From: Thiohalomonas denitrificans
GTDB lineage: Bacteria; Pseudomonadota; Gammaproteobacteria; Thiohalomonadales; Thiohalomonadaceae
Length of the DNA stretch: 64,000 nt
Reading direction: 5' to 3'
Assembly: GCF_900102855.1 (NCBI RefSeq)
Contig: NZ_FMWD01000003.1
Location: 156,140 to 220,139 of the forward strand
Position 1 is the first letter of the stretch. Every line of letters starts with the position of its first letter. The position numbers and the translations under genes are program-made. The notes under the pieces are model-generated. The model did not search any database. It had not been told where the DNA came from and saw nothing but the letters and a program-made list of their open reading frames with translations. Positions 41,153 to 53,291 of this stretch are shown here, in pieces.

Positions 41153-42436
41153 TTGGGTAAGAACATTCAGGCGATCCGGGGGATGAACGACATCCTGCCG
41201 GACGAGACGCCGCGTTGGCAGTTTCTCGAGGAGACGATCTATCAGCTGCTGGCCCGCTACGGGTACAGCGAGATCCGCATGCCTATCGTCGAGAAAACGG
41301 AACTATTCAAACGCTCCATCGGTGCGGTAACCGACATCGTCGAGAAGGAGATGTATACCTTCGAGGATCGCAACGGCGACAGTCTGACCTTGCGACCGGA
41401 GGGAACCGCGGGGTGTGTGCGCGCTGCCATCCAGAACGGGCTGCTGCACAATCAGACGCAGAAGCTCTGGTACAAAGGACCGATGTTTCGTCACGAGCGG
41501 CCCCAGAAGGGGCGCTATCGTCAGTTCCAGCAGGTTGGGGTGGAGGTGTTTGGTCTGACCGGGCCGGATGTCGATGCCGAACTGATCCTGATGACCGCAC
41601 GCTTATGGAAGGAATTAGGCCTGGCGGATGCGGTCAAACTACAGGTGAATTCACTGGGCAGCAGTGAGGCTCGCGCAGCCTATCGTGAACGCCTGGTGGT
41701 CTATCTCGAGCAAAACATCAACGCCCTGGACGAAGATAGCCGGCGCCGCCTGGAGAGCAATCCGCTACGAATCCTCGATAGCAAAAATCCCGACATGGCG
41801 GAGGTCATTGCTGCGGCACCCAAGCTTACCGAGCATCTGGACGAGGAGTCGCGCATTCACTTCGATGAGTTGCTCGCGATTCTGGACCAGGTAGGTATCG
41901 AGTATGAGATCAACCCCTGTCTGGTCCGGGGGCTGGACTACTACGGCAAGACCGTGTTCGAGTGGGTGACCGACAGACTGGGGGCCCAGGGGACGGTATG
42001 TGCCGGAGGACGTTTCGATGGACTGGTGGAACAGCTGGGCGGCAAACCGACGCCAGCCGTCGGTTACGCCATGGGTATCGAACGGCTGGTCGCCCTGCTG
42101 GACGAGGTCGAGGTTTCGCTGGATCGGTACCGGCCGCATGCCTATCTGGTGGTCGCCGCTGGTGTCGAGGCCCGAATGGCGTTGGGCATCTCGGAGCGGC
42201 TGCGTAGTGCGGTTGGGGCCCTGCGTCTGGAGATGCACTGTGGCGGCGGCAGTTTCAAGAGCCAGTTCAAAAAAGCCGACAAGAGTGGTGCCCGGCTGGC
42301 GCTGGTCGTCGGGGAAGAGGAGGCCGCAAACGGCACGATTACGGTCAAGTTCTTGCGTGAAGACGCAGAGCAGAAAACGCTTGCCCTCGATGAGATCGAG
42401 GAGTTTCTGTCGAAAGATACGGTGGAACATCCCTAG
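41153..42436 (+). CDS. hisS: Histidyl-tRNA synthetase
   Basis: A 427-residue class II synthetase. It opens with [18 protein letters not shown]. It has the motif 2 stretch [20 protein letters not shown], the histidine-binding motif [16 protein letters not shown] and motif 3 [19 protein letters not shown], followed by the anticodon-binding domain. The start is a TTG at 41153 with AGGGGAG five bases upstream; no better ATG exists. The order ispG-hisS-yfgM-bamB-der is the standard gammaproteobacterial one. Confidence 0.96.
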   Translation: MGKNIQAIRGMNDILPDETPRWQFLEETIYQLLARYGYSEIRMPIVEKTELFKRSIGAVTDIVEKEMYTFEDRNGDSLTLRPEGTAGCVRAAIQNGLLHNQTQKLWYKGPMFRHERPQKGRYRQFQQVGVEVFGLTGPDVDAELILMTARLWKELGLADAVKLQVNSLGSSEARAAYRERLVVYLEQNINALDEDSRRRLESNPLRILDSKNPDMAEVIAAAPKLTEHLDEESRIHFDELLAILDQVGIEYEINPCLVRGLDYYGKTVFEWVTDRLGAQGTVCAGGRFDGLVEQLGGKPTPAVGYAMGIERLVALLDEVEVSLDRYRPHAYLVVAAGVEARMALGISERLRSAVGALRLEMHCGGGSFKSQFKKADKSGARLALVVGEEEAANGTITVKFLREDAEQKTLALDEIEEFLSKDTVEHP

Positions 42437-42457
42437 CAGGGTTTAGAGGAGTAGCGA

Positions 42458-43096
42458 ATGGAAGTCTACAGCACAGAAGAAGAGCAGATCGAAGCGCTAC
42501 GGCGCTGGTGGAAGGAAAACGGTCGTCTGGTGCTGATTGCGTTGGCACTCGTCCTGCTGGCCGTTTTCGGTTGGCGGACCTGGAGTGCGAATCAGGCCGG
42601 CCGCGCTGAGGCGGCATCCGTCCAGTATGAACAGATGATGAATGCGCTGGATACACAGCCCCAGCAGGCGATGGAGATTGGTCGTTCCATCGTTGGGGAA
42701 TATCCCTCCACGAGCTACGCGGATTTCGCTTCGCTGGCCATGGCGCGCATCGCCGTTGAAGAGGACGACCTGGAGCAGGCGGAAGCCCACCTGCGGCGTG
42801 TGATGGGTAGCACCTCACAGCCGGAGCTCGAGGAGCTGGCGCGGCTGCGGCTCGGGCATGTTCTGTTGAGCAGGGGTGATATGGAAACGGCGCTTTCGTT
42901 GGCTGAGCAGGGTGGCGCCAGTTATCGGGCGGCTTTCGATGAACTGCGCGGCGATATCTACCTGGAGCAGGGGAACCGTGAGGCCGCCCGCACGGCTTAC
43001 AGCGATGCCCTGGCCGCCTATCAGGCCCCGGGCAAGCAACAGGTGGTCAGCATGAAGCTCCAGAATCTGGCCGATACGAAGGATGCTGAAGAGTGA
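42458..43096 (+). CDS. yfgM: Inner-membrane TPR-fold protein YfgM (ancillary SecYEG subunit)
   Basis: A 212-residue protein. An N-terminal cytoplasmic part (EEQIEALRRWWKENGR) precedes one transmembrane helix (LVLIALALVLLAVFGWRTW). The periplasmic part is helical and TPR-like, for example DFASLAMARIAVEEDDLEQA and RLRLGHVLLSRGDMETALSL. In E. coli YfgM binds PpiD and the SecYEG translocon. It overlaps bamB by four bases. Confidence 0.92.
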   Translation: MEVYSTEEEQIEALRRWWKENGRLVLIALALVLLAVFGWRTWSANQAGRAEAASVQYEQMMNALDTQPQQAMEIGRSIVGEYPSTSYADFASLAMARIAVEEDDLEQAEAHLRRVMGSTSQPELEELARLRLGHVLLSRGDMETALSLAEQGGASYRAAFDELRGDIYLEQGNREAARTAYSDALAAYQAPGKQQVVSMKLQNLADTKDAEE

Positions 43097-44238
43097 AGCG
43101 TATTCTTGGGCTGATGCTAACCGCTTGGGTCGCTACCGGTTGCAGTAGCGGTGGTGGGCTGCCGGTGACAGAATCGCCGGCGGAGCTGACCGACTTCGAA
43201 GCCAGACTCGAATTGCAAGAACTCTGGTCTGCGGACGCAGGGGGCGGGGTTGGCGATCACTATCTGGAAATGGGTCCGCTGGTCGCCGACGATGCCATCT
43301 ACACAGCCGATGTCGAGGGGCGGGTCAGTGCCTTTGAGCGCGACAGCGGCAAGCGCTTGTGGACAACCTCGCTCGAAGCAGGACTGAGCGGTGGCCCCGG
43401 TGACGGTGGCGACAGGATTCTCCTGGGTGGTGATGCCGAGGTATTCGCCGTCTCGAAGACGGATGGCAGCCGCCTCTGGCGGGCCGATGTCAGTAGCGAA
43501 GTTCTGGCGCCTCCGGTTCGAAGGGACGATATCATCCTGGTGCGCACCGTCGACGGGAATCTTTTCGGCCTCGACGCCGCCAGCGGCGAGCAGCGCTGGA
43601 GCTATAACCAGCCGGTACCGACGCTAAGCCTGCGTGGTGTGGGAGCCCCGGCCTTTTTTGACGGGCATGCCGTGGCCGGTTTCGCCAATGGACGCCTGGT
43701 GGCAGTGAACGTGCAAACCGGCACTCCGGTTTGGGGGGCTACGGTATCCGTGCCCCGCGGCCGCACTGAGCTGGAGCGCATGGTGGATGTTGATGCCGCT
43801 CCGGTGATCCGCGAAGGCGTTGCCCATGTGGCGGCCTATCAGGGGCGCATAGCCACTGTGGCGCTTCGCAACGGACAGCTGCTGTGGACGCGGGATATTC
43901 CCTCCCACAAAGCGGTCGGGGTGACCCGTGAAGCAGTTCTGGTGATCGATGACAGCAGCGATGTCTGGGCCCTGGCGCGCTATAACGGCGGCACGCTCTG
44001 GCGCAGTGACAAGCTCCATGCGCGACGTCTGACCGCACCGGTTCCGCAAGGCGACTTTCTGGTAGTCGGTGACCTGGACGGCTATCTGCATTGGCTGTCG
44101 CAGGCAGACGGGAGCATTGTGGCGCGTGACAAGGTCGGCAGCGCTCCGGTCCTGGCGGCTCCTGTCGTCGATGGCGATCAGGTCTTTGTGATCGATGCCG
44201 ACGGTCGGTTGGCCGCCTTCCGCGTCCAACCGAACTAG
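43093..44238 (+). CDS. bamB: Outer-membrane assembly lipoprotein BamB
   Basis: A 381-residue BAM-complex lipoprotein. The signal MKRILGLMLTAWVATGC ends in a lipobox with Cys17. The rest is an eight-bladed beta-propeller of PQQ/WD-like repeats: VSAFERDSGKRLWTTSLEAG, VFAVSKTDGSRLWRADVSS, FGLDAASGEQRWSYNQPVPT and so on to ADGRLAAFRVQPN. It starts with GTG overlapping the yfgM stop (GTGA). It helps BamA insert outer-membrane proteins. Confidence 0.95.
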   Translation: MKRILGLMLTAWVATGCSSGGGLPVTESPAELTDFEARLELQELWSADAGGGVGDHYLEMGPLVADDAIYTADVEGRVSAFERDSGKRLWTTSLEAGLSGGPGDGGDRILLGGDAEVFAVSKTDGSRLWRADVSSEVLAPPVRRDDIILVRTVDGNLFGLDAASGEQRWSYNQPVPTLSLRGVGAPAFFDGHAVAGFANGRLVAVNVQTGTPVWGATVSVPRGRTELERMVDVDAAPVIREGVAHVAAYQGRIATVALRNGQLLWTRDIPSHKAVGVTREAVLVIDDSSDVWALARYNGGTLWRSDKLHARRLTAPVPQGDFLVVGDLDGYLHWLSQADGSIVARDKVGSAPVLAAPVVDGDQVFVIDADGRLAAFRVQPN

Positions 44239-44258
44239 CTACGCGGATGTTTCATCAA

Positions 44259-44381
44259 TTCACCACAAAGACGCCGGTGGCGTCGGAAATTATTGTGGCC
44301 TGTGGAGGTGCAGTCGCGATCGGTAGCGGATTGCGGCGGGCGCGAAACACCTCTGACTTTCGTGCGCTCCTTTGCGGTGAA
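44259..44381. repeat. Degenerate inverted-repeat intergenic element, CAAAG type
   Basis: TTCACCACAAAGACGCC at 44259-44275 and CCTTTGCGGTGAAG at 44369-44382 are approximate reverse complements with the same end sequence as the elements after hscA and ispG. The middle 90 bases hold no supported gene. It fills the bamB-der gap. Confidence 0.55.
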
Positions 44382-44398
44382 GATTTCGAGTTGGAAAC

Positions 44399-45808
44399 AT
44401 GAAACCGGTGATAGCTTTGGTGGGTCGCCCCAATGTGGGCAAATCCACCCTGTTCAATTGTCTGACGCGTTCCCGCGACGCCCTTGTGGCGGATTTCCCC
44501 GGCCTCACCCGTGACCGTAAATACGGTACCGGGCAATTGGGCGAACGCCCCTACCTGGTCGTGGATACGGGTGGTCTCTCCGGAGAAAAGGAGGGGATCG
44601 ACAGCATTATGGCTCGTCAGGCGCGACTCGCCATCGACGAGTCCGATGCCGTTGTCTTCCTGGTCGACGGTCGCGCCGGTCTTAATGCCGCGGATCAGGT
44701 GATCGCCGACTTTCTGCGTCAGTGTGGCAAGCCGGTCTACCTGGCTGTCAACAAGGTCGATGGCATCGACCCGGATGTGGCTGCCAGCGACTTCCACGCG
44801 CTCGGGATAGGGGAGCCGTATCAGATCGCGGCGGCTCACGGTCGCGGTGTACGATCGATGATGAACCGGGTTCTGGAGACATTTCCGACACCGGAGGAAG
44901 GTGAGGCCGACGCGGAGGAGGGGATCCGTGTCGCGATCATCGGTCGGCCCAATGTAGGCAAGTCGACGCTGGTCAACCGCATCATGGGTGAGGAGCGGGT
45001 GATCGTGTTCGACATGCCCGGTACCACCCGCGACAGCATTCGAGTTCCCTTTGCACGTGACGGCCAGCCCTATCTTTTGATTGATACGGCCGGAGTGCGT
45101 CGTCGCGGTCGGGTCAGGGAGGCGATCGAGAAGTTCAGTATCATCAAGACCCTTCAGGCCATTTCCGACGCCCACGTGGTGATCATGGTGCTGGACGCGC
45201 GCGACGGAATTACCGAACAGGATGCGCACCTGCTCGGCTTCGCCCTGGATTCTGGACGGGCGCTGGTGGTGGCCGTCAACAAATGGGACGGTCTGGACCA
45301 GTACCAGAAGGAGAAGGTACGCCGTGATATCGACAGGAAACTGCCGTTTCTCGACTTCGCGCCGCTGCACTATATCTCGGCCCTGCACGGCACCGGGGTC
45401 GGCAATCTGTTCGGCTCGGTCAACCGCGCCTATCGGGCCGCGAACAGCGACATCCCCACTCCGAAGCTGACCAAGCTGCTGGAGACCGCCGTTGCAAACC
45501 ACCAGCCTCCACTGGTTCAGGGTTCCCGTATCAAGTTGCGCTATGCCCATCAGGGGGGGCGCAATCCGCCGACCATCATCATTCACGGTAGCCGTACCGA
45601 TTCGGTACCCGGTAGCTATAGCCGCTACCTGGAAAAGTTTTTCCGGGAGCAGTTGAAGCTCCACGGCACCCCGGTACGCATTGAATACCGCTCCGGCGAC
45701 AACCCCTATGCCGGTCGCAAGAATGAGCTGACCGAGCGTCAGAAAGGTCGTAAGCGGCGCTTGATGCAGCACGTGAAAAAGAAAGAGAAAAAGAGCAAGC
45801 GTCGATAG
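44399..45808 (+). CDS. der: GTPase Der (EngA)
   Basis: A 469-residue tandem GTPase required for 50S ribosome assembly. The first G domain has [20 protein letters not shown] and NKVDG; the second has [30 protein letters not shown] and NKWDGL. A C-terminal KH-like domain contains [11 protein letters not shown]. The tail is strongly basic ([12 protein letters not shown]). Length and order behind bamB are typical. Confidence 0.97.
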   Translation: MKPVIALVGRPNVGKSTLFNCLTRSRDALVADFPGLTRDRKYGTGQLGERPYLVVDTGGLSGEKEGIDSIMARQARLAIDESDAVVFLVDGRAGLNAADQVIADFLRQCGKPVYLAVNKVDGIDPDVAASDFHALGIGEPYQIAAAHGRGVRSMMNRVLETFPTPEEGEADAEEGIRVAIIGRPNVGKSTLVNRIMGEERVIVFDMPGTTRDSIRVPFARDGQPYLLIDTAGVRRRGRVREAIEKFSIIKTLQAISDAHVVIMVLDARDGITEQDAHLLGFALDSGRALVVAVNKWDGLDQYQKEKVRRDIDRKLPFLDFAPLHYISALHGTGVGNLFGSVNRAYRAANSDIPTPKLTKLLETAVANHQPPLVQGSRIKLRYAHQGGRNPPTIIIHGSRTDSVPGSYSRYLEKFFREQLKLHGTPVRIEYRSGDNPYAGRKNELTERQKGRKRRLMQHVKKKEKKSKRR

Positions 45809-45856
45809 GGACAGTGGCTAGTGGCGAGTTGCTAGTTGCGGGCCTAGGATGCGGGT

Positions 45857-47653
45857 ATGGAACGCGATTTCTTCGCCACGGATATCGGCCGTACGATCTG
45901 GGACTCCAAGTACCGCCAGCCGGGTGAGGCTTCCATTGCCGATACCTGGAGACGTGTCGCACGCTCGCTGTCGGCCTCGGAAGTGGAACCTCTGAAATGG
46001 GAGGAGCGCTTCTACGGCATCCTCGAGGATTTCCGGTTTCTGCCCGGTGGGCGAATTCTCGCGGGCACCGGAACACAAAAGCAGGTGACCCTCTTCAACT
46101 GCTTTGTCATGGGTATCATCGAGGATTCGATGGACGGGATCTTCGAGGCGCTCAAGGAAGGGGCCCTCACCATGCAGCAGGGAGGCGGTGTCGGCTACGA
46201 CTTTTCCACCCTGCGGCCGCGCGGTACCCCCGCCCATCACAGTGGCACCATCGCCTCGGGCCCGGTTTCCTTTATGCGCATCTGGGACAGCATGTGCGCG
46301 ACCATCCTCTCCACCGGGGCCCGGCGCGGCGCCATGATGGCAACGCTGCGCATTGACCATCCCGATATCGAAGAATTCATTGATGCCAAACGCAGAAGCG
46401 GCGAACTGACCCGTTTCAACCTTTCCATTCAGGTCTCCGACGCCTTCATGGAAGCGGTACAGGCGGATCTCGAATGGCCGCTGCTGTTTCCGGCCGAGGC
46501 GCTGGACGAGGCGGCCGGCGATCTGCTGGAGCGTGAGTGGCCGGGTTATGACCAACCGGTTCCCTGCCGGGTTCTCCGGCGTGTTTCTGCCCGCCAGCTC
46601 TGGAATCGGATCATGCGCGCCACCTTCGATAACGCCGAGCCGGGCGTGCTGTTTGTGGATCGGGTGAACCGTACCAACAATCTCTGGTACCGCGAGCGGA
46701 TCACTGCCACCAACCCCTGTGGAGAGATCCCGTTACCGCCCTATGGCGCCTGCGATCTGGGTTCGATCAACCTCACCCGGTTCGTTCGCGACCCGTTCCG
46801 GCCTACGGCACATCTGGATCTGGAGGGTATCGGTCAGACCACCGGCGTGGCGGTGCGGTTGCTGGACAACGTCATCGAAACTTCACGCTTTCCGCTGGCG
46901 GCCCAGGCCGAACAGGTTCGCGGCAGTCGTCGCATCGGTCTGGGGATTACCGGTCTGGCCGATACGCTGATCATGTTGGGCCTCAGGTACGACTCGGAAG
47001 GGGCCCGGCAGCTTGCCGAATCGGCCATGGCTACCGTCTGCCATTCGGCCTATCGCACCTCTGTTGGACTGGCGAAGGAGAAGGGCGTGTTCCCCTCGTT
47101 CGAACGTGACAGGTATCTGGCAGGTGAGTTTATCGGCGCTCTGCCGCCGGATATTCGTGCGGAGATTGCCCGCTACGGTATCCGTAACAGCCATCTCACC
47201 GCCATCGCCCCGACTGGCACCATCAGTCTGCTGGCGGACAACGTCTCCTCGGGTCTTGAACCGGTATTTCGTTACTGGTTTCAGCGACATGTGCTGGAGC
47301 GTAACGGCCGTCGCTCGACCCACGCGGTCACCGATTATGCCTGGCGTATCTGGAAAGAGCAGCATGGTGACGCCCCTCTTTCCCCTGCGTTCATTCAGGT
47401 GGATGAGGTCAATCCCGAGGCGCACCTGGCCATGCAGGCCGCTCTGCAGCCCTACGTCGATAGTGCCATCTCGAAGACCATCAACGTGCCGCAGGACTTC
47501 CCCTTCGAGCGGTTCAAGGAGATCTACCGGCGCGCCCATGACCTCGACCTCAAAGGTTGCACCACCTTCCGTCCCAACCCGGTGACCGGCGCCATTCTGG
47601 AGGCGAGTGAAAGTGCTGCACCTTGCTGCGGGATCGAACGGGAAAGCGATTGA
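45857..47653 (+). CDS. nrdJ: Class II (adenosylcobalamin-dependent) ribonucleotide reductase
   Basis: A 598-residue vitamin B12-dependent reductase that makes deoxyribonucleotides with or without oxygen. It has GGRILAGTGTQKQVTLFNCF, the GGGVGYDFSTLRP loop, ILSTGARRGAMMATLRIDHP, the active-site cysteine/glutamate motif TNPCGEIPLPPYGACDLGS and APTGTISLLADNVSSGLEPV. It is at the short end of class II enzymes. The C-terminus ends APCCGIERESD, whose cysteine pair probably receives electrons from thioredoxin. The 48 bases after der contain a short TAGTGGCGAGTTGCTAG-type repeat. Confidence 0.92.
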   Translation: MERDFFATDIGRTIWDSKYRQPGEASIADTWRRVARSLSASEVEPLKWEERFYGILEDFRFLPGGRILAGTGTQKQVTLFNCFVMGIIEDSMDGIFEALKEGALTMQQGGGVGYDFSTLRPRGTPAHHSGTIASGPVSFMRIWDSMCATILSTGARRGAMMATLRIDHPDIEEFIDAKRRSGELTRFNLSIQVSDAFMEAVQADLEWPLLFPAEALDEAAGDLLEREWPGYDQPVPCRVLRRVSARQLWNRIMRATFDNAEPGVLFVDRVNRTNNLWYRERITATNPCGEIPLPPYGACDLGSINLTRFVRDPFRPTAHLDLEGIGQTTGVAVRLLDNVIETSRFPLAAQAEQVRGSRRIGLGITGLADTLIMLGLRYDSEGARQLAESAMATVCHSAYRTSVGLAKEKGVFPSFERDRYLAGEFIGALPPDIRAEIARYGIRNSHLTAIAPTGTISLLADNVSSGLEPVFRYWFQRHVLERNGRRSTHAVTDYAWRIWKEQHGDAPLSPAFIQVDEVNPEAHLAMQAALQPYVDSAISKTINVPQDFPFERFKEIYRRAHDLDLKGCTTFRPNPVTGAILEASESAAPCCGIERESD

Positions 47654-47658
47654 GCGGC

Positions 47659-48510
47659 TCAGATCCCGTCCAGTGACGCCACGCTGTCACCCGAAAGAAA
47701 CAGGGCCGGATCGACGCGGGCGTCGTTCAGGCTCACCGTCCAGTGCAGATGCGGCCCGGTCACGCGGCCGGTCGCCCCGACCTCGCCCACGATCTGTCCC
47801 GGCTCCAGGATGTCGTTCACTGCCACATCGATGCTATCCATGTGGCAGAACATCGTGATCAGCCCCTGCCCGTGGTCGATGAATACCACCTTGCCGTTGA
47901 AGAAATAGTCCCCGACTTCGACCACCCGGCCGGCCGCGGGTGACTGGACGGGCGTACCGGTCGGGGCCGCGAGATCGAGCCCGCTGTGGGGCCGACGCGG
48001 CTGTTTGTTGAAGAAGCGGCGCTTGCCGAAGGTGCCCGTGACGACACCGTCGACAGGCAGTAGGAACCGGCTTGTTGCCACTTCCTGCTCGGTCCAGGTG
48101 GCAAACGCCTTACGGGAGCGGGTCTGTTCATCGCGAATGCGCTTCAGGTCGTCCTTGTAGGGGTTGACCTGACGTTTGTTCTTTAGCGTGATGTACTGCG
48201 ATTCATACTGTTTGTCGCGTACGCGAAAGCCGACGGTCGCGGTAGCGCCGTCACGCTTGATCGTGACGACATGTCGTCCCGGTTTGGCCGAGAGACCGAT
48301 GCCGATCACTGCCGTCCAGCGGCCGTTATCGGGCACCACCATCACCTTACGATCCTTGTAGGTGACTTCCGGCTTTCCGCTATCGCTGGAAGCCAGCGGG
48401 ATGACCGCGACCCCCCCGGGAACCAGATCGGCACGGGGCAGGGCCACTGCCGCCAGTGGTGCGGCCATGAGGGTCAGCAAGATGAACCGGATAATACGGC
48501 TAGTCGTCAT
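47659..48510 (-). CDS. Secreted M23-family metallopeptidase
   Basis: A 283-residue exported peptidase of the LytM/NlpD type. A signal peptide (FILLTLMAAPLAAVALP) leads into a beta-rich N-terminal domain. The M23 core has KQPRRPHSGLDLAAPTGTPV with the zinc ligands His and Asp, FIDHGQGLITMFCHMD, and TGRVTGPHLHWTVSLND with the HxH pair. All zinc ligands are present, so it should cut peptidoglycan cross-links in the periplasm. The ATG at 48510 overlaps the end of xseA by 11 bases, so the two are co-transcribed. Confidence 0.9.
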   Translation of the reverse strand: MTTSRIIRFILLTLMAAPLAAVALPRADLVPGGVAVIPLASSDSGKPEVTYKDRKVMVVPDNGRWTAVIGIGLSAKPGRHVVTIKRDGATATVGFRVRDKQYESQYITLKNKRQVNPYKDDLKRIRDEQTRSRKAFATWTEQEVATSRFLLPVDGVVTGTFGKRRFFNKQPRRPHSGLDLAAPTGTPVQSPAAGRVVEVGDYFFNGKVVFIDHGQGLITMFCHMDSIDVAVNDILEPGQIVGEVGATGRVTGPHLHWTVSLNDARVDPALFLSGDSVASLDGI

Positions 48511-49858
48511 AGGTCTCCTCCACACGGCAGACCAGGCGCCCCTCATGCAGGCGGGCGATAATCCGGTCACCGGTTCTGACGTCGGTAGTTCGGTGGACAA
48601 CGGTGTGGTCTTCACGGCTTACAATGGCATAACCACGGGACAGGGTGGATAGCGGACTCACTGAATTCAGTGCCCGGGCAGCGGCTGCCAGCCGCTGTGC
48701 CGCGCGTTCACGGCGGTGTTCGGTGGCCACGTGCAGGCGCCTTTCCAATTCGCAGCGATGTGCTTCCAGGCGCTGCAGTCGGTGAACCGGGGCCACCCGG
48801 GCCAGATGAGCACGGGTCTGATCCAGGCGGGCCGCCAGGTGTCGTAGATGCCCGCGCTGGGCGCGCCGCATCCGCTGTTCCGTCTCATCCAGCCTTTGTG
48901 CAATCTCCATGAGTCGGCGTCCCGGATGCTTGAGTCGCTTTTCCAGCCAGTGCAGGCGCTGACCACTCTGCTGCAACCGTGAATCCATGCAGCGCCGCAG
49001 CCGGACCTTTCTGGTGCTCACTCGCTCCAGCCATTCGATGCGATCGGGGCTGACGACCTCTGCCGCCGCAGAGGGTGTCGGGGCACGCAGGTCCGCCGCA
49101 AAGTCGGCGATGGTAAAGTCGATTTCATGCCCTACGGCACTGACGACCGGGATCGGGCTATTACGGATGGCTCGGGCCAGCACCTCATCGTTGAAGGCCC
49201 AGAGGTCCTCCAGAGAGCCGCCGCCGCGGGTGACGATGAGTACATCGCATTCGTTGCGTTCACCCGCCCTGGCGAGCATCCTGGCGATCTCCCGGCCCGC
49301 TCCGGCACCCTGGACCGGTACCGGGTAGATGATGACCGGAATGGCGGGGAAACGTCGCCGCAAAACCGTCAGGATATCGCGCACAGCGGCCCCGGTCGGG
49401 GAGGTAACGATGCCGATTTGCCGGGGCAGGTCGGGCAGGGGCCGTTTTGCCGATGCGTCGAACAGTCCCTCCTGGGCCAGCCGGGCCTTGAGCGCTTCGA
49501 ACTGGCGGCGAAGGGCGCCGTCACCGGCCTCCTCCATGTGTTCGATGATTAGTTGATACTCGCCGCGTGCTTCGTAGAGTCCCACGCGCGCCCGTACCAG
49601 TACATGGGTGCCATTTTCAGGACGGAAACGAAGGTGCATATTGCGCGTGCGGAACATGGCGCAGCGCACCTGGGCGTTCTCGTCCTTCAGTGAAAAATAG
49701 AGGTGCCCGGAGCCGGGCCGGGCCAGGTTGGACAGTTCACCCTCGAGCCAGATCAGCGGCAGGCTCAGCTCGAGCAGCGAGCGCACCTCTCGATTGAGGC
49801 GCGAGACGGTGAAAACCTCCCGGTCGGGAGGGAATTGGGATTGGGGCTGGTATGCCAT
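48500..49858 (-). CDS. xseA: Exodeoxyribonuclease VII large subunit
   Basis: A 452-residue nuclease subunit. The N-terminal OB-fold has WLEGELSNLARPGSGHLYFS and DENAQVRCAMFR. The catalytic region has IGIVTSPTGAAVRDILTVLR, VLIVTRGGGSLEDLWAFNDE and PVVSAVGHEIDFTIADFAAD. A long helical arm about residues 280-400 and a C-terminal PLSTLSRGYAIVSRED follow. It degrades single-stranded DNA from both ends together with XseB, which is not in this window. It sits beside guaB, as in E. coli. Confidence 0.96.
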   Translation of the reverse strand: MAYQPQSQFPPDREVFTVSRLNREVRSLLELSLPLIWLEGELSNLARPGSGHLYFSLKDENAQVRCAMFRTRNMHLRFRPENGTHVLVRARVGLYEARGEYQLIIEHMEEAGDGALRRQFEALKARLAQEGLFDASAKRPLPDLPRQIGIVTSPTGAAVRDILTVLRRRFPAIPVIIYPVPVQGAGAGREIARMLARAGERNECDVLIVTRGGGSLEDLWAFNDEVLARAIRNSPIPVVSAVGHEIDFTIADFAADLRAPTPSAAAEVVSPDRIEWLERVSTRKVRLRRCMDSRLQQSGQRLHWLEKRLKHPGRRLMEIAQRLDETEQRMRRAQRGHLRHLAARLDQTRAHLARVAPVHRLQRLEAHRCELERRLHVATEHRRERAAQRLAAAARALNSVSPLSTLSRGYAIVSREDHTVVHRTTDVRTGDRIIARLHEGRLVCRVEETYDD

Positions 49859-49935
49859 GGCGACAGTCTAACCCACACGCCCTTCGGGAAGGGCCTGGTT
49901 CGGGGCGATCAGGACGAATCCGGATGGTTTCTTTC

Positions 49936-49970
49936 AAAAATGCGGCGGGGCCGGCCAAAGCGGGCCCCGC
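49936..49970 (-). terminator. Intrinsic terminator after the small lipoprotein gene
   Basis: Read on the reverse strand, GCGGGGCC and GGCCCCGC form a GC-rich hairpin (49945-49970), followed a few bases later by a T-run (complement of 49936-49940). It lies 25 bases after the stop of the lipoprotein gene. Confidence 0.65.
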
Positions 49971-49994
49971 TACACGTTCCAGGCTACGGATCGA

Positions 49995-52028
<2,034 letters not shown>

Positions 52029-52154
52029 CCCTGCGCCCGTTAGGTAAACCGCCGAAGAACGAGAGACACCGGGGCGACCGGGAGCGTGGCTGAGGGAAGT
52101 CCCCTGCAGCACCTTCTGATCGACCTTCGGTGTCTTGTCGTTTGCGGCTTCGGG

Positions 52155-53129
52155 TCAAAGGTCGCCAATCACCACGGCCCGAACGGGTGCCGGGTGTCCC
52201 TCCACGGTTCGCTTCGGGTTTCCCGGCTCAAGGAAGTGGGGCAGGGAGTGGAATGTCATCCATTCGGTGGGACGCTGCTCCTCAACCGTGGTTGGCGTGA
52301 CATCTACGGTATGGACGTCCCGAAGACCCGCCTCGCGCATCCAGCCCTCCAGCGTGGCGACCGAAGGGATATTCCAGACATTGCGCATCTTTGCGTAGCG
52401 GCCTTCCGGTACCAGTACGGAATTCGTTTCGCCCTCGATAACCAGCGTCTCCAGCACCAGTTGCCCATCCTTGCCCAGATGGGCCTTCAGTTGCGCCAAA
52501 TGTTCCAGCGGGTTGCGGCGATGATAGAGCACCCCCATTGAGAATACGGTGTCGAAGCCGCCGTTGCCCTCGGGCAGGTCTTCGAGCCTGAGCGGCAGGA
52601 CGTAATTCGCGAGGGGTCCGACAAAGCGGGTGAGGGCCGCATACTGCATCACGAACCGGAGGGTCGGATCGACCCCGACCACCAGGTCGGCACCGTCGCC
52701 GAGCATGCGCCAGCCGTAATAGCCGTTGCCGCACCCCACATCGAGGATGCGTTTTCCCTTGAGGTCCAGGGTGTCCCGGAGTCGATTCCACTTCCAGTCG
52801 GAGCGCCATTCGGTATCGAGGTGAATACCGAACAGGCAGAACGGACCCTTGCGCCAGGGATGAAACGCCTTGAGTTGCCCGACGAGACGTTCACGTTCCT
52901 CGGATGATAATTGGTTGGAGTCGCCAATACGTGGGCAGTCGGCAGTCAAGTCGACCGAGGACGGTGTGATCCCCGGAAGGTCCCCGAGGACGGTTTGCCA
53001 GGCCCGGAGATTGCCGTGCCTTGCCGGGTCGAGCGCAACCTCGACCTTGCTGCGCAACCGGTTCGGCCAGTGGGACAATGGCGTCTTGGCGAGGGCGCTG
53101 TAGAGCGCTTCATAGTCGGGATCGGACAT
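52155..53129 (-). CDS. cmoB: tRNA U34 carboxymethyltransferase CmoB
   Basis: A 324-residue enzyme that uses carboxy-S-adenosylmethionine to make 5-carboxymethoxyuridine at tRNA position 34. It has FHPWRKGPFCLFGIHLDTEW, the SAM-binding stretch ILDVGCGNGYYGWRMLGDGA, FSMGVLYHRRNPLEHL and YAKMRNVWNIPSVATLEGWM. Length matches E. coli CmoB (323). The ATG at 53129 is preferred; a longer frame extends to 53420 through the small membrane protein gene on the other strand. Its usual partner cmoA is not in the window. Confidence 0.95.
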   Translation of the reverse strand: MSDPDYEALYSALAKTPLSHWPNRLRSKVEVALDPARHGNLRAWQTVLGDLPGITPSSVDLTADCPRIGDSNQLSSEERERLVGQLKAFHPWRKGPFCLFGIHLDTEWRSDWKWNRLRDTLDLKGKRILDVGCGNGYYGWRMLGDGADLVVGVDPTLRFVMQYAALTRFVGPLANYVLPLRLEDLPEGNGGFDTVFSMGVLYHRRNPLEHLAQLKAHLGKDGQLVLETLVIEGETNSVLVPEGRYAKMRNVWNIPSVATLEGWMREAGLRDVHTVDVTPTTVEEQRPTEWMTFHSLPHFLEPGNPKRTVEGHPAPVRAVVIGDL

Positions 53130-53264
53130 GGCAGGGATTTTACCACCCCATGTTGCCGGAGCGCAGCGAGCACCGGCATCCGGTCGGATTGGCCCTGCTT
53201 TTAACCCTGCGCGCCATAGGGGGGTTGCATATGTTAGTGGTTTAGCATATGCTGATATCGAGTC

Positions 53265-53278
53265 TTGATATACATCAA
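53265..53278 (+). promoter_or_regulatory. Perfect FNR/Anr-type box
   Basis: TTGATATACATCAA matches the FNR consensus TTGAT-N4-ATCAA exactly. It lies 13 bases before the start of the 44-residue membrane protein gene and close to its ribosome binding site. At that distance it would more likely repress, or act on an unseen start site. Two GCATATG motifs lie at 53227-53233 and 53245-53251 just upstream. Confidence 0.6.
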
Positions 53279-53291
53279 CGAGGAGCTCGCC